A stretch of 64,000 nt of DNA from UBA11524 sp034104265 (GCA_034104265.1 JAXEEE010000144.1:1-64000); one strand, 5' to 3'. Numbered from the stretch's first letter, positions 26,870 to 35,700 are shown. Program-made: numbers and translations. Notes: a model not told the origin generated them from the sequence alone.

Positions 26870-27760
26870 TCAGTCCTCCTCCCGCATCAGGTACATCTGA
26901 AACAGCGTCATCAGTATGATGATCACCACAAGGATCCATCCCGCCGCGCTGGCCATACCGAACACGCCGCCGTTGATGTTGGTGGTGATCATGTTCACAT
27001 AGGGCGCAACGGACAGCGGCGCCTCCTCCTTGGCGATGATCAGGTTCGGCTCCGTGTACAGCTTGAAGGCGCCAATCGCGTAGGTTACAAAGGTCAGCTT
27101 GAAGATAGGCTTCATCATCGGGATGGTGATGCGGAACAGCTGCTGCACGGCGTTGGCGCCGTCCACCACGCTGGCCTCCAGCACCTCGTTGCTGATGGTG
27201 GTCAGGCCGGAGAGGAAGATGATGAAGTACCAGCCGATCTGCCGCCAGGTGATCATGCAGACGACGGGAATCTTCATCAGCTTGGAATCGCTGAGGAAGG
27301 GAATCTCCGTGTGCAGCACCTGGTTGATCACGCCCACCTGGCCGCCGAAGATGACCTTGAACACCAGCGCCGAGGCTACCACCGCGCAGACCTGGGGCAG
27401 GAAGATCAGGGGCTTGTAGATCTTCTGATAGCGGGAGATGGTTTTGGAGCGGACAATGACCGCCAGCAGGAAGGCCAGGATCATCACGGGAATGAAGCTG
27501 AAGATGAAATACTCAAAGGTGTTCAGCAGGCAGTTCCACATGGTGCTGTAGTTCAGCAGCCGGCGGTAATTGTCCAGCCCCACCCACTTCATGGCGCCAT
27601 AGCCCTTGTACTTGGTCAGGCTGATGTAGAAGGAGTAGCACACCGGGTAGAGGAAAAACGTCAGAAACGAAATCAGGAATGGCAGGATGAACAGGTAGGG
27701 CGCCGACTTTTCCCGCAGCCTGCTGCTGCGGGGGCTGCGTCCGGGCTTGCTTGCGATCAT
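26870..27760 (-). CDS. Sugar ABC transporter permease, MalF-like
   Basis: A 296-residue CUT1 permease. The start ATG at 27760 (MIASKPGRSPRSS) has AGAGAGG eight bases upstream; the in-frame GTG at 27769 overlaps that site. A basic N-terminus is followed by six helices and the EAA loop (EVLEASVVDGANAVQQLFRITIPMMKP). It partners the MalG-like protein and lies downstream of the binding-protein gene, from which a strong hairpin (27824) separates it. Confidence 0.92.
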   Translation of the reverse strand: MIASKPGRSPRSSRLREKSAPYLFILPFLISFLTFFLYPVCYSFYISLTKYKGYGAMKWVGLDNYRRLLNYSTMWNCLLNTFEYFIFSFIPVMILAFLLAVIVRSKTISRYQKIYKPLIFLPQVCAVVASALVFKVIFGGQVGVINQVLHTEIPFLSDSKLMKIPVVCMITWRQIGWYFIIFLSGLTTISNEVLEASVVDGANAVQQLFRITIPMMKPIFKLTFVTYAIGAFKLYTEPNLIIAKEEAPLSVAPYVNMITTNINGGVFGMASAAGWILVVIIILMTLFQMYLMREED

Positions 27761-27823
27761 TGTATCCACCTCTCTGCTGCATGGCTGCGCCGCGCAGGCC
27801 GCCGCCGTACCGGGGAAAAGAAT

Positions 27824-27858
27824 GGGGGCTGGGAGACCGCAGAAGACTCCCAGCCCCC
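27824..27858 (-). terminator. Intercistronic hairpin behind the binding-protein gene
   Basis: On the minus strand GGGGGCTGGGAG pairs perfectly with CTCCCAGCCCCC over an 11-base loop, followed by ATTCTTTTCC. This is the strongest of the intra-operon hairpins in the window. Confidence 0.75.
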
Positions 27859-27876
27859 GGGGTTCAGGGTTGTCGA

Positions 27877-29142
27877 TCAGTCGTAGGCATTGCCGATCTG
27901 GTTGATCAGGTCAGCCTGCGCGTTGTTCAGGGCCGTGTCAAGGTCGATGTTGCCGTTGACGTACTCATCCAGGTAGCTGACCACGATGGTCTGCTCGGTG
28001 GAGAAGGTGGGGGTGTAGGGGTAGGACTGCAGATACTCCATGCCCTGGAAGTACACGTCGCGCAGCTCGGGGCCGAAGTAGCTGTGCTCGGCATAGGTGG
28101 GATCGGTCTTGGCGGACTCAATGGGCGGAATGATGCCGTTGATGCCGAAGACGGTCTTGCGGTACTCGGGGTCGAAGCTGTACTTGGCCAGGATGTCCGC
28201 CGTCAGCTCAGGATGGGCGCTGTCCTTGGGCACAACCCAGATGCCCATGCAGGCCTCGGAGCCGGAACGGAATTCCTCGGGCCACAGGCAGCAGCTCCAC
28301 AGACCAGCCTGATCGGGGCACCAGTTGATCAGGTGCTGCTTCATCCATGAGCCGGTCAGCTGGGAGGTCAGCTTGCCCTCGGTGAAGGCCGCCTGCCAGT
28401 CGGCGGACCATTCCACGTCGGTGGAGAAGCAGCCGCTGTCGTAGAGCTTCTTCAGCTGCTCGAAGGCCGCGCGGACGTTCTCGTCGGATGCAATGTTGAA
28501 GTCGCCGTTCTCATCGCAGAAGGAGCCGCCGTTGCCGGAGAGCAGCATGATCAGGTCGTAGGGATTGAAGGGCGGAATGTAGTTCTCGATGTAGGTGCCG
28601 GTCTTGTCATGGACGGTCCGGGCAGCCTCGATCAGCTCATCCACGGTCTTGACCTGGGTGGGATCCACGCCGGCCTGCTCGAAAATGTCGCTGCGATAGT
28701 ACCAGATCTTGGGCTTGACTTCCTGCGGCAGGCAGTACACGCCGCCGTCCTCGCCCTTCATCAGGTCGTACACCGCGGGGATGATTTCGTCCTGATAGGG
28801 GGCCACCGCCACGGTCATGTCATAGAGCAGACCCGCCGCATAGAACTCGGCGAACTGGGTGTAGTTCAGGCGGACCATGTCCGGCAGGGGCTCGCCGGAG
28901 GCCAGCAGCAGGCGCATGTACTTGGTGGTGTCGTCGGTGAGCACCACCTCGATGTCCACCTTCGCGTCCATCTCGGGGAACTGCTCCAGCAGCTCATCGT
29001 TGAGCCGCTCGAAGGTCTCGACGCTGTTCCAGACCAGCATCTGCAGCTTCACGGGTTCGCCGTCGTACAGGCCGTCCGCCAGGGACGCCAGGGGCGCCGT
29101 CAGCATACACAGCGCCACAACCAAGGCCAGGATCTTCTTCAT
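27877..29142 (-). CDS. Extracellular sugar-binding protein (family 1)
   Basis: A 421-residue binding protein with signal peptide MKKILALVVALCMLTAPLASLA; there is no clear lipobox, so it may be secreted or held by an uncleaved helix. Motifs such as VKLQMLVWNSVETFERLNDELLEQFPEMDAKVDIEVV and DMVRLNYTQFAEFYAAGLLYDMT are typical of the CUT1 binding proteins. The start at 29142 has AAAGGAGG; upstream in-frame sequence runs through the promoter. It is first in the operon with two permeases and the NHL protein, and divergent from the YesN-type regulator that probably controls it. The ligand is unknown. Confidence 0.92.
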   Translation of the reverse strand: MKKILALVVALCMLTAPLASLADGLYDGEPVKLQMLVWNSVETFERLNDELLEQFPEMDAKVDIEVVLTDDTTKYMRLLLASGEPLPDMVRLNYTQFAEFYAAGLLYDMTVAVAPYQDEIIPAVYDLMKGEDGGVYCLPQEVKPKIWYYRSDIFEQAGVDPTQVKTVDELIEAARTVHDKTGTYIENYIPPFNPYDLIMLLSGNGGSFCDENGDFNIASDENVRAAFEQLKKLYDSGCFSTDVEWSADWQAAFTEGKLTSQLTGSWMKQHLINWCPDQAGLWSCCLWPEEFRSGSEACMGIWVVPKDSAHPELTADILAKYSFDPEYRKTVFGINGIIPPIESAKTDPTYAEHSYFGPELRDVYFQGMEYLQSYPYTPTFSTEQTIVVSYLDEYVNGNIDLDTALNNAQADLINQIGNAYD

Positions 29143-29230
29143 GGGGAAACCTCCTTTGCTTTTTCTAAACGCCGCCTCTTCAGGCTGCATATAGATCTTT
29201 CTCAATGCGGTTTTTCCTGTCCGTGAATTC

Positions 29231-29259
29231 ATCATACGGCATTTGCATGGCGTTGAAAA
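29231..29259 (-). promoter_or_regulatory. Promoter of the third importer operon
   Basis: On the minus strand TTTTCA (29254-29259), 17 bases, TATGAT (29231-29236). The weak -35 suits activator-dependent transcription. Confidence 0.55.
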
Positions 29260-29270
29260 GGCGTAAAATC

Positions 29271-29350
29271 CTACGCTTTTGCGCAATTTTCTACGGTCGT
29301 CTATACTTATCTGGTCGGATTGTTGTATAATTTGGACAACCTCATTGTCC
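29271..29350. promoter_or_regulatory. Candidate response-regulator sites in the divergent intergenic region
   Basis: CTACG occurs at 29271-29275 and 29291-29295, exactly 20 bases apart (two helical turns), within similar flanks (AATCCTACG and TTTTCTACG). This is the spacing expected for an AraC-type dimer and lies just upstream of the importer promoter's -35. A separate palindrome GGACAA-N5-TTGTCC (29334-29350) lies between a TATAAT (about 29326) and the regulator's start codon. Confidence 0.45.
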
Positions 29351-29381
29351 ATCCCAAACCCCACGCAGGAGGAATGAACCA

Positions 29382-30956
29382 TTGAAGCTGCTAATCGCCG
29401 AGGACGAGCAGGCCACCCGGGAAGGGCTGCTGCAATGCATTCCTTCCTACTTCACCCAGGTGCGCGCCACCGGCAACGGCCAGGCGGCCTATCAGATCGC
29501 CCTGGAGATGAAGCCGGACGTGCTGCTGTGCGATATCCGGATGCCAAAGCTCAACGGCATTGAGCTGGCCAGCCTGCTCCGGCAGCACTTTCCGGATATT
29601 CACATCCTGTTTATCAGCGGCTATTCCGACAAGGAATACCTGAAGGCCGCCATCGCCCTGCAGGCGGACGGCTACCTGGAAAAGCCCATCGACGAGGCGG
29701 AGCTGGATCGCTTCCTGAACCGCGCTGCTGAGCAGATCCGCGCCCGGCACAGGGACGAATCCCAGCAGGAGCAGCTGCAGCAGCGGGCCTGTCTGTACGA
29801 CCGGCAGCAGCTTTTGCAGAGCCTCCTGCGCTGCCCGGAGCGTCTGCCGGAGGCGCTGCGCATGAACGATGCCCTGGCCGGCCCGCTGTGCCAGGCGGGG
29901 CAGTATCTGGCCGTATGCCTGCACCTGGGTTGGGACGACGCTGCCGCCACCCAGCTGAGCGATACGCCGGATCAGCAGCTGGCGGAGCTGATCCGCAAGC
30001 AGCTGCCGCCAACCTCCCTCTGCTCCGCCCAGACCAGCACCTACATCGGCGCGGTGGTATGGGGCGAAGCCGCCTCCCCAGGGGATATCCACCGCTGCCT
30101 GGAAAACGCCCTCCACGCCGCTCTCGCCGCGCGGCCCCACCTCAACCGGGTGCAGGTCTGCCTGTCCCAGGTCTGCGACAGCATTCATCAGCTGCACCCC
30201 CTGTACAAGGCCGCCCGCGCCCAGACCCAATGGCTCTGCTTCGCCAGCGAGCGCAGCCTGGTCTGCTCCATGCTGCCCACAGGCGCAGCGCCCCCGCCGG
30301 AGGATCACTCCGCCCTTCTGGCACAGCATCTTCGCGCCCATCGTCTGGCGGATGCACGGCGGCTCATCTCCGAGCAGAGCGCAGCCATTGTCCGCCAGGG
30401 CACCGGCTCCATCCCCGCCGTGCGGCAGTATTATGAGAAGCTCCTGTCCGTCTATATCGGCATCCAGGGGGAGCAGCAGCCGCTGGGCTCCATGAACTCC
30501 ATGGAGCTGCTCTCCGCCTTCAGCCGTCTGGATACCCTGCCGGAAATGACCCGCTTCCTCCTGGTGCACATTGACGATCTGCTCCCGCCCATTCCCGTGC
30601 CCGATCACGCCAGCGACAAGGTCGTCCAGGTGATGGACTGTATCCGCCGCAACCTGGCAGATTCCGCCCTGTCCGTGCAGTCCATCGCCGCCAGCATGGG
30701 GCTGACGGAGAATTATCTCTCCGCCCTGTACAAGCGGGAAACCGGCCGCACGCTGCACAAGGACATTATCGAGCTGCGGCTGGAGCGCGCCCGGTACCTG
30801 CTGCTGCGCGGGTTCAGCCTGGCCGCCGTGGCGGAGAAGACCGGCTTCAGCTCCGCGGGGTACTTCCAGACCGTCTTCAAGCGGCAGATGGGCATCAGCC
30901 CTGCCGAGTACGTCCGCCGCCATCGCCAGGGGACTGCGGAGGAGGATGCGCCATGA
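29382..30956 (+). CDS. YesN-type response regulator (REC plus AraC HTH)
   Basis: A 524-residue regulator starting at TTG 29382; AGGAGG precedes it by nine bases and the first residues (KLLIAEDEQATREGLL) are the usual receiver start. Receiver domain residues 1-120 have phosphorylation site D51 (LLCDIRMPKLNG) and the EKPID loop. A middle region (130-400) is poorly conserved, and the last 100 residues are two AraC helix-turn-helix motifs (LSVQSIAASMGLTENYLSALYKRETG; AAVAEKTGFSSAGYFQTVFKRQMGISPAEY). It overlaps the kinase gene by four bases and probably activates the divergent importer. Confidence 0.94.
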   Translation: MKLLIAEDEQATREGLLQCIPSYFTQVRATGNGQAAYQIALEMKPDVLLCDIRMPKLNGIELASLLRQHFPDIHILFISGYSDKEYLKAAIALQADGYLEKPIDEAELDRFLNRAAEQIRARHRDESQQEQLQQRACLYDRQQLLQSLLRCPERLPEALRMNDALAGPLCQAGQYLAVCLHLGWDDAAATQLSDTPDQQLAELIRKQLPPTSLCSAQTSTYIGAVVWGEAASPGDIHRCLENALHAALAARPHLNRVQVCLSQVCDSIHQLHPLYKAARAQTQWLCFASERSLVCSMLPTGAAPPPEDHSALLAQHLRAHRLADARRLISEQSAAIVRQGTGSIPAVRQYYEKLLSVYIGIQGEQQPLGSMNSMELLSAFSRLDTLPEMTRFLLVHIDDLLPPIPVPDHASDKVVQVMDCIRRNLADSALSVQSIAASMGLTENYLSALYKRETGRTLHKDIIELRLERARYLLLRGFSLAAVAEKTGFSSAGYFQTVFKRQMGISPAEYVRRHRQGTAEEDAP

Positions 30957-32716
30957 AGCTGCTGAAATCCTTCAGCCGCAGCGGTATCCGCACCAAGCTG
31001 AGCATCGTCATGCTGCTGATGACCCTGCTGCCCCTGTGCGCCATGTTTCTGGCCACCCGCGTCAGCGTGCAGCAGGAGCTGCGCAGCCAGTACAGCCAGA
31101 CCTACGCCCGGTCGCTGAACCAGGTCAGCAGCTACGCCTCGGACAAAGCCTGCCTGGCACGCAGCCTGGTAACCATGCTCTGCGGCGATGTGGACGTGCA
31201 GGCCGGTACCTCCTTTGCCACGCTGAACCGCAGCGATTATGAAAGCGCCTGGTACACGGACATCTCCCACAGGCAGGTGGTGTATTCCGGATACCTGCTG
31301 GGCGCGGCGTCCCGTGTATACCTCTACAGCGACAGTCTGGGCACCAGCTTCTTCAATTCCAGCGTCTATGGCCAGCTCACCCCCGGACAGCGGCTGCGCT
31401 TTGAGCGCTGGCTGGTGGACGACGACTCTCCCTGCATCTTCCTGACCATGGACGAGGACGCCCTGGGCCGCAAGCCCAAGTACCTCTACCTGATTGCGAA
31501 AATCCCCAGCGTACAGCAGCTGGACGCCCGGCTGGGGCTGATTCAGGCCAACCTGTCCCTGTCCATGTTCGAGAATATCCTCAAGACGGCGCCGGGCAGC
31601 CCCAACACCACCTTCTACCTGCTCAACGGTGAAGGCCAGGCCTTTCTTCAGGCGGGGCCGGAGCCCATCGACGCGCCGCTGATGGCCCAGCTGACCTCCC
31701 AGCTGGCTGCCTGCGCACCCGCCCAGGAGGAGCTGGCCACCATCTCCCTGGCCGGGCGCTCTTACCTGGCGGGGATGGTGGGCATCGAGGGAACGGACTG
31801 GTATGCCGTCATGCTGGCCCCTACCAGCGATATGGCCAACATCACCCGCCGGGCGGATTCCATCCTGCTGCTGACCATCGCCGTGCTGCTGATGATTATC
31901 CTGCCCGCCACAGCGCTGGTGGCCCGCAGCTTCACCAAGCCGATTCTATCCCTGCGCCAGGGCGTGCAGGCCATTGCCGACGGCGATTACACTGTCACCG
32001 TTCCCCCCTGCGATACCCCGGAGATCAACCAGGTTATCGACAGCTTCAACCTGATGGTTGAGCGTACGCGGGAGATGATGGCCCAGCAGTACGAGATGGG
32101 CCAGAGCCTCAAGAGCGCGGAAATGCAGGTGCTGCAGGAGCAGATCAACCCCCACTTTCTCTACAATACGCTGGACCTTTTGCACTGGCAGGCCCGCAAG
32201 GCCGGGGCGAAGGATATTGACGATGTGGTCTACGCCCTGTCGGAGTTCTACAAGCTGAGTCTGGGCCGGGGCGAGGAGATCGTCACCATCGACCATGAGC
32301 TGAGGCATGTCAGCGCATACATGCGCATTCAGAACATCCGCTTCGCCAACCGGATCCGACTGACGGTGGATGTGGAGGCCGCCGTGCGCGACTGCTCCAT
32401 CGTCAAGCTGGTGCTGCAGCCGCTGGTGGAAAACTGCATCCAGCACGGCATCCGGGAAAAGGACGACGAGTCCGGCACCATTGTGATCCGCGGCTGGATG
32501 GAGGAGCACGACGCGGTGCTGACCGTCAGCGATGACGGCATCGGCATGGATGAAGCCACACTGGCCAGCATCCTGACCCGTGAGCGCGCCGGATACGGTG
32601 TGCGCAACGTCAACGACCGCCTGGTGCTGCATTACGGCAGCGCCGCCAGCCTGCGCTACGAATCGGTACCCGGCAAGGGCACCACGGTTACCCTCAGGAT
32701 CCCCGACGCCCGATAA
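30953..32716 (+). CDS. YesM-type sensor histidine kinase
   Basis: A 587-residue membrane kinase. A helix near residues 18-36 and a second near 298-322 flank an extracellular sensor of about 260 residues; a HAMP segment follows (FTKPILSLRQGVQAIADGDYTV). The phosphoacceptor is H401 in INPHFLYNTLDLLHW of the His_kinase domain (LytS/YesM family), followed by an ATPase domain (VLQPLVENCIQHGI; VSDDGIGMD; GYGVRNVNDRL). It should sense an extracellular sugar or glycan and phosphorylate the YesN partner encoded just before it. Confidence 0.95.
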   Translation: MKLLKSFSRSGIRTKLSIVMLLMTLLPLCAMFLATRVSVQQELRSQYSQTYARSLNQVSSYASDKACLARSLVTMLCGDVDVQAGTSFATLNRSDYESAWYTDISHRQVVYSGYLLGAASRVYLYSDSLGTSFFNSSVYGQLTPGQRLRFERWLVDDDSPCIFLTMDEDALGRKPKYLYLIAKIPSVQQLDARLGLIQANLSLSMFENILKTAPGSPNTTFYLLNGEGQAFLQAGPEPIDAPLMAQLTSQLAACAPAQEELATISLAGRSYLAGMVGIEGTDWYAVMLAPTSDMANITRRADSILLLTIAVLLMIILPATALVARSFTKPILSLRQGVQAIADGDYTVTVPPCDTPEINQVIDSFNLMVERTREMMAQQYEMGQSLKSAEMQVLQEQINPHFLYNTLDLLHWQARKAGAKDIDDVVYALSEFYKLSLGRGEEIVTIDHELRHVSAYMRIQNIRFANRIRLTVDVEAAVRDCSIVKLVLQPLVENCIQHGIREKDDESGTIVIRGWMEEHDAVLTVSDDGIGMDEATLASILTRERAGYGVRNVNDRLVLHYGSAASLRYESVPGKGTTVTLRIPDAR

Positions 32717-32766
32717 AGCGAACCTTCCGGGCCGCGTCCCGGCAAACGATAAAGGAGTGTTGTTGC

Positions 32767-33543
32767 ATGAATCCCAGGCTTGCGAAAATTCAGGAAAAAA
32801 TCCGGAACGGGCAGCCCGTCGTGGGCGTGTTTGAGGAACTGGCTGATTCCTCCATCAGCGAGATCGTCGGCTATTCCGGCTGCGACTTCGCCTGGATCGA
32901 CACGGAGCATGGCATGATGGACCGCCGGGAGGTGTACCATCATGTGATGGCCGCCCAGTCCGCAGGGGCCTGCGCCTTTGTCCGCGTCCCCGGCGTGGAG
33001 TACCAGCAGATCAAGCACGTCCTGGACATGGGCCCGGACGGGGTCATCTTCCCCTTCGTCAACAGCGCGGAGATCGCCCGTACCGCCGTCGCCGCCTGCA
33101 CCTACCCCGCCGATGGCGGCAAGCGCGGCATCGGCCCGCTGCGCGCCATTCATTACGGCGTGGATTCCGAGCCGGCCTACCTGGAGGTCGCCAAGGACGA
33201 GGTCTGGAAGATCTTCCAGATTGAAAGCATGGAGGCCGTACCCCATCTGGAGGAAATCGCTGCCGTGCCCGGCTATCAGTCCCTGTTTGTGGGGCCGGCC
33301 GATCTGGGCATGTCCATGGTGGGCATTCCGGCAGAGCGTAAGGCTGAGCTGACCCGGGAGATTCAGGCGCGCGTGGGCGAGCTGGCCCGCAAGCACGGCA
33401 AGTACGCGGGCTCCTGCGCAGGCCCCACCAAAGCCTCCTGCCTGGAGCTGATGTCCCGCGGCATCCAGTGGATGACCATCGCCCAGGACGTCCGCATCCT
33501 GTCCGGCGCGCTGACCGACGCCATCCGGGACATCCATGGATAA
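32767..33543 (+). CDS. HpcH/HpaI-family class II aldolase
   Basis: A 258-residue metal-dependent pyruvate aldolase-type protein. Key residues of the HpaI family align: H48 (IDTEHG), R73 (FVRVPG), metal ligands E153 (QIESMEAV) and D179 (GPADLGMSM). Family members cleave 4-hydroxy-2-oxoheptanedioate, 2-keto-3-deoxyglucarate or 2-keto-3-deoxyrhamnonate; the specificity here is open. It stands 50 bases behind the kinase gene (AAAGGAG before ATG) and overlaps the next gene by eight bases. Context suggests the last step of sugar-acid or deoxy-sugar-acid breakdown. Confidence 0.9.
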   Translation: MNPRLAKIQEKIRNGQPVVGVFEELADSSISEIVGYSGCDFAWIDTEHGMMDRREVYHHVMAAQSAGACAFVRVPGVEYQQIKHVLDMGPDGVIFPFVNSAEIARTAVAACTYPADGGKRGIGPLRAIHYGVDSEPAYLEVAKDEVWKIFQIESMEAVPHLEEIAAVPGYQSLFVGPADLGMSMVGIPAERKAELTREIQARVGELARKHGKYAGSCAGPTKASCLELMSRGIQWMTIAQDVRILSGALTDAIRDIHG

Positions 33544-34351
33544 GCCGCTCATGCTGGCGGAGATCCCCAGCTTCATCTGCTCCGACGGGCAACTGGATCT
33601 GCCCGCGGTGGCAGCCGCCGTCCGCCGCTTGATCCAGGCGGGCTATGACGCGCTGCTGGTTGTCGGCCCTGCGGGCGAGTATGCCTCCCTGACCCTCCCG
33701 GAGCAGGAGCGCCTGATCACCTGCGCGCTGGAGGCCGCCGAAGGCAAGGCCCGCATCTTCGCCGGAGCCCTGGAGGCAGGCACGGACAAGGCGGCGCTGC
33801 GCATTGCGGAGCACGCGTCATTGGGCTGTCACGGCCATGTGTGCCTTCCCGCGCACTATTTCACCTTCCGCAATCCCGGCGAGCTGCTGGCTCATTTCCG
33901 CGCCCTGGCGGAGACGGATGGGGGCGTCGTCATCCTGGACAGCCCGCAGCATGTGGGCTATGCCCTGCCGGAGGATATGCGCATGCAGCTGCTGGACCTT
34001 CCCGGGATAGAGGGCGTTGTGGCCCTGAGAAGCCTTCAGACTGGCTGGGAGGGCGAGCCGGAAACGGCGCTCATTCGCCCCGGCGACGGCCGGATCAGCC
34101 GCACAGCCTTTCTTTTCCCGTACCTGTGCCGCTGCGAAAGGCTCAGCGACACCGTCCGCTATACCCTGCAGCGGCTGCTGACGGTGCATGCGCATCCCGC
34201 CGCCGTCATCAAGCATGCGGCGCAGTATCTGCATCTGTGCCGCAGCGGCTGCGTTCTCCCGCCAGCCCCGGGGCTGAGCGAACGGGACAAGCGCGATGTG
34301 GAGACGTACTGCACGCTCCTGGCGCAGGAAGAGAGGCTGCTGCATGAATAA
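33536..34351 (+). CDS. DapA-family protein lacking the catalytic lysine and tyrosine (probable pseudoenzyme)
   Basis: A 271-residue protein with the dihydrodipicolinate synthase/N-acetylneuraminate lyase fold pattern in its first 160 residues (LDLPAVAAAVRRLIQAGYDALLVVGPAGEYASLTLPEQERLI). The GTTGE loop reads GPAGE (44-48). The tyrosine of the YN.P motif is replaced by D135 (ILDSPQ), and the Schiff-base lysine position reads V162 (PGIEGVVALR). It therefore cannot form the class I imine in the usual way. Reading frame and codon use are intact, so it is not simply decaying. It overlaps the aldolase and the intact DapA-like gene on either side, suggesting a partner or regulatory subunit, or altered chemistry. 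Confidence 0.8.
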   Translation: MDKPLMLAEIPSFICSDGQLDLPAVAAAVRRLIQAGYDALLVVGPAGEYASLTLPEQERLITCALEAAEGKARIFAGALEAGTDKAALRIAEHASLGCHGHVCLPAHYFTFRNPGELLAHFRALAETDGGVVILDSPQHVGYALPEDMRMQLLDLPGIEGVVALRSLQTGWEGEPETALIRPGDGRISRTAFLFPYLCRCERLSDTVRYTLQRLLTVHAHPAAVIKHAAQYLHLCRSGCVLPPAPGLSERDKRDVETYCTLLAQEERLLHE

Positions 34352-35246
34352 AGCGCTGTACGGCATCGTTCCCGCGCTGATCACCCCGCTGAACCAGGAT
34401 CGCACCCTGGACGTGGCCAGCCTGGAGCGGCTGATTGAGCATCTGCTGGCAGGCGGGGTGCACGGCATCTTCGCCGCAGGCATGACCGGCGAGGGCGCGG
34501 CGCTGCCCCCGGACATGCTCCGCCAGCTGATCCGCGAATGCGCCAGGATCATCCACGGCCGGGTTCCCCTGTGCGCCGGCGTGCTGGAAAGCAGCGCCCG
34601 CAGAACCATCGAGACAGCCCTGCAGCTGGCCGACGCAGGCGCGGACATGCTCAGCACCACCGTACCCTATGCCCCGCCCGTGCCGGAGCAGGAGGAAATC
34701 CTTGCGCACTTTGACCTGATCTGCCGCAGGGTGGACATGCCCTGGATGGTGTACGGCAACGCTGGATGCATGACCAGCATCCAGCCGGACACCATGGGCC
34801 AGCTGGCCCGCCTGCCCGGCATTTGCGCCATCAAGGACACCCGCCCGGACTTTGAGGGGCACCTGAAGAACATCATGGCCGTGCGCGGTGGCCATGCCGC
34901 GCTGCTCTCCGGCGGGGAGTACCTGGTGGGCCCCGGTATGCTCTTCGGCGCGGACGGCAACATTTCCGGCGCGACCAACCTGTTCCCCCGTCTGTTCCGC
35001 AGCCTGTATGACGCGGCGAAGCAGGGCGATGCCGCTGCCGTTGCCGCCTGCAGCGAGCGCATTGCCCGGATTCATGCCATGACCGCCCTGCCCGGCGCAT
35101 GCTGGCTGGCGGTATTCAAGTACGCGGGCAGCTGCATGGGCCTGATGCAGCCCTGGTGCTGCCGTCCTGCCCAGCCCCTGACGCCCCGGCAGGCCAGCGT
35201 CGTCCGCCGGATGCTGGCGGAGCTGGACGAGCCCATACCCGACTGA
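34344..35246 (+). CDS. DapA-family aldolase or dehydratase
   Basis: A 300-residue class I lyase of the DHDPS/NanA family with the catalytic set intact: GMTGE loop (46-50), Y137 (WMVYGN) and Schiff-base K164 (CAIKD). The ATG at 34344 overlaps the preceding stop by eight bases. Because lysine synthesis already has dapF/dapL elsewhere and this gene sits with an HpaI-type aldolase and a sugar two-component system, a catabolic role (2-keto-3-deoxy-acid aldolase or keto-deoxy-glucarate dehydratase type) is more likely than DapA proper. The substrate is not determined. Confidence 0.88.
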   Translation: MNKALYGIVPALITPLNQDRTLDVASLERLIEHLLAGGVHGIFAAGMTGEGAALPPDMLRQLIRECARIIHGRVPLCAGVLESSARRTIETALQLADAGADMLSTTVPYAPPVPEQEEILAHFDLICRRVDMPWMVYGNAGCMTSIQPDTMGQLARLPGICAIKDTRPDFEGHLKNIMAVRGGHAALLSGGEYLVGPGMLFGADGNISGATNLFPRLFRSLYDAAKQGDAAAVAACSERIARIHAMTALPGACWLAVFKYAGSCMGLMQPWCCRPAQPLTPRQASVVRRMLAELDEPIPD

Positions 35247-35315
35247 CGGACGTCCGGTGCGTGTCCCATGCGACCCGCAAAAAAACGGCACAGGCCGCAC
35301 CCCGGGTTCCCCATG

Positions 35316-35349
35316 GCGGAGGAGTCTTCCTGACAGGAGGCTCCTCCGC
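35316..35349 (+). terminator. Terminator-like hairpin behind the aldolase genes
   Basis: GCGGAGGAG (35316-35324) pairs with CTCCTCCGC (35341-35349), with a small inner stem and TTGGCTT following. The U-tract is weak. Confidence 0.5.
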
Positions 35350-35387
35350 TTGGCTTATCCATACGAGACATTCATTTGTTTCAGAAA

Positions 35388-35605
35388 CTTGCCGTCGGCA
35401 GACTGCCAACGAAAATCGGCGACATGACACCGAGGGAGGCTGTAAGACCGACCAAGTGGATGCAATGCCTGCATTGCGCCGCTGTCGTCTCGACGCACAA
35501 AGTGTGTCGAGACCGAATAGCGCGAGCGGCCGGGAGGAGGGTTTTGCCCTCCGGCCAGCGCGTGCGTGCAAAACTCAAAAAGTGGCCGCCGGGCCACTTT
35601 TTTGA
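35388..35605. other. Multi-hairpin intergenic element before the ABC operon
   Basis: No supported gene lies in 35247-35700. Four stems follow one another: GCAATGC-CT-GCATTGC (35462-35477), GTCTCGACGCAC-AAA-GTGTGTCGAGAC (35487-35513), a CGCG...GGCCGG.GG...CC.CCGGCC...CGCG double stem (35521-35562), and AAAAAGTGGCC-GCC-GGCCACTTTTTT (35577-35603), which has the form of an intrinsic terminator on both strands. A further hairpin, GGCAGGT...ACCTGCC (35654-35682), sits just before the ribosome site of the next gene. It could be a cis-regulatory leader with attenuator, a small RNA, or a dispersed repeat. No riboswitch class is recognised. Confidence 0.55.
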
Positions 35606-35700
35606 CGCGCCTCGCGCGCACCTGTCCTGCTCCCAGGCATACCCTGTCACTGACGGCAGGTCGCAGCCACAGGCGAACCTGCCGGGGAAGGAAGTGAAGC

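Noticed and set aside
34344..35246. dapA for lysine synthesis
   Set aside because: It sits with sugar-acid type aldolase genes, not with dapF/dapL; the family covers many keto-acid lyases, so the symbol is not justified.
35388..35700. TPP riboswitch for the NMT1-type importer
   Set aside because: The conserved CTGAGA and ACCTGATC blocks of TPP riboswitches are absent.
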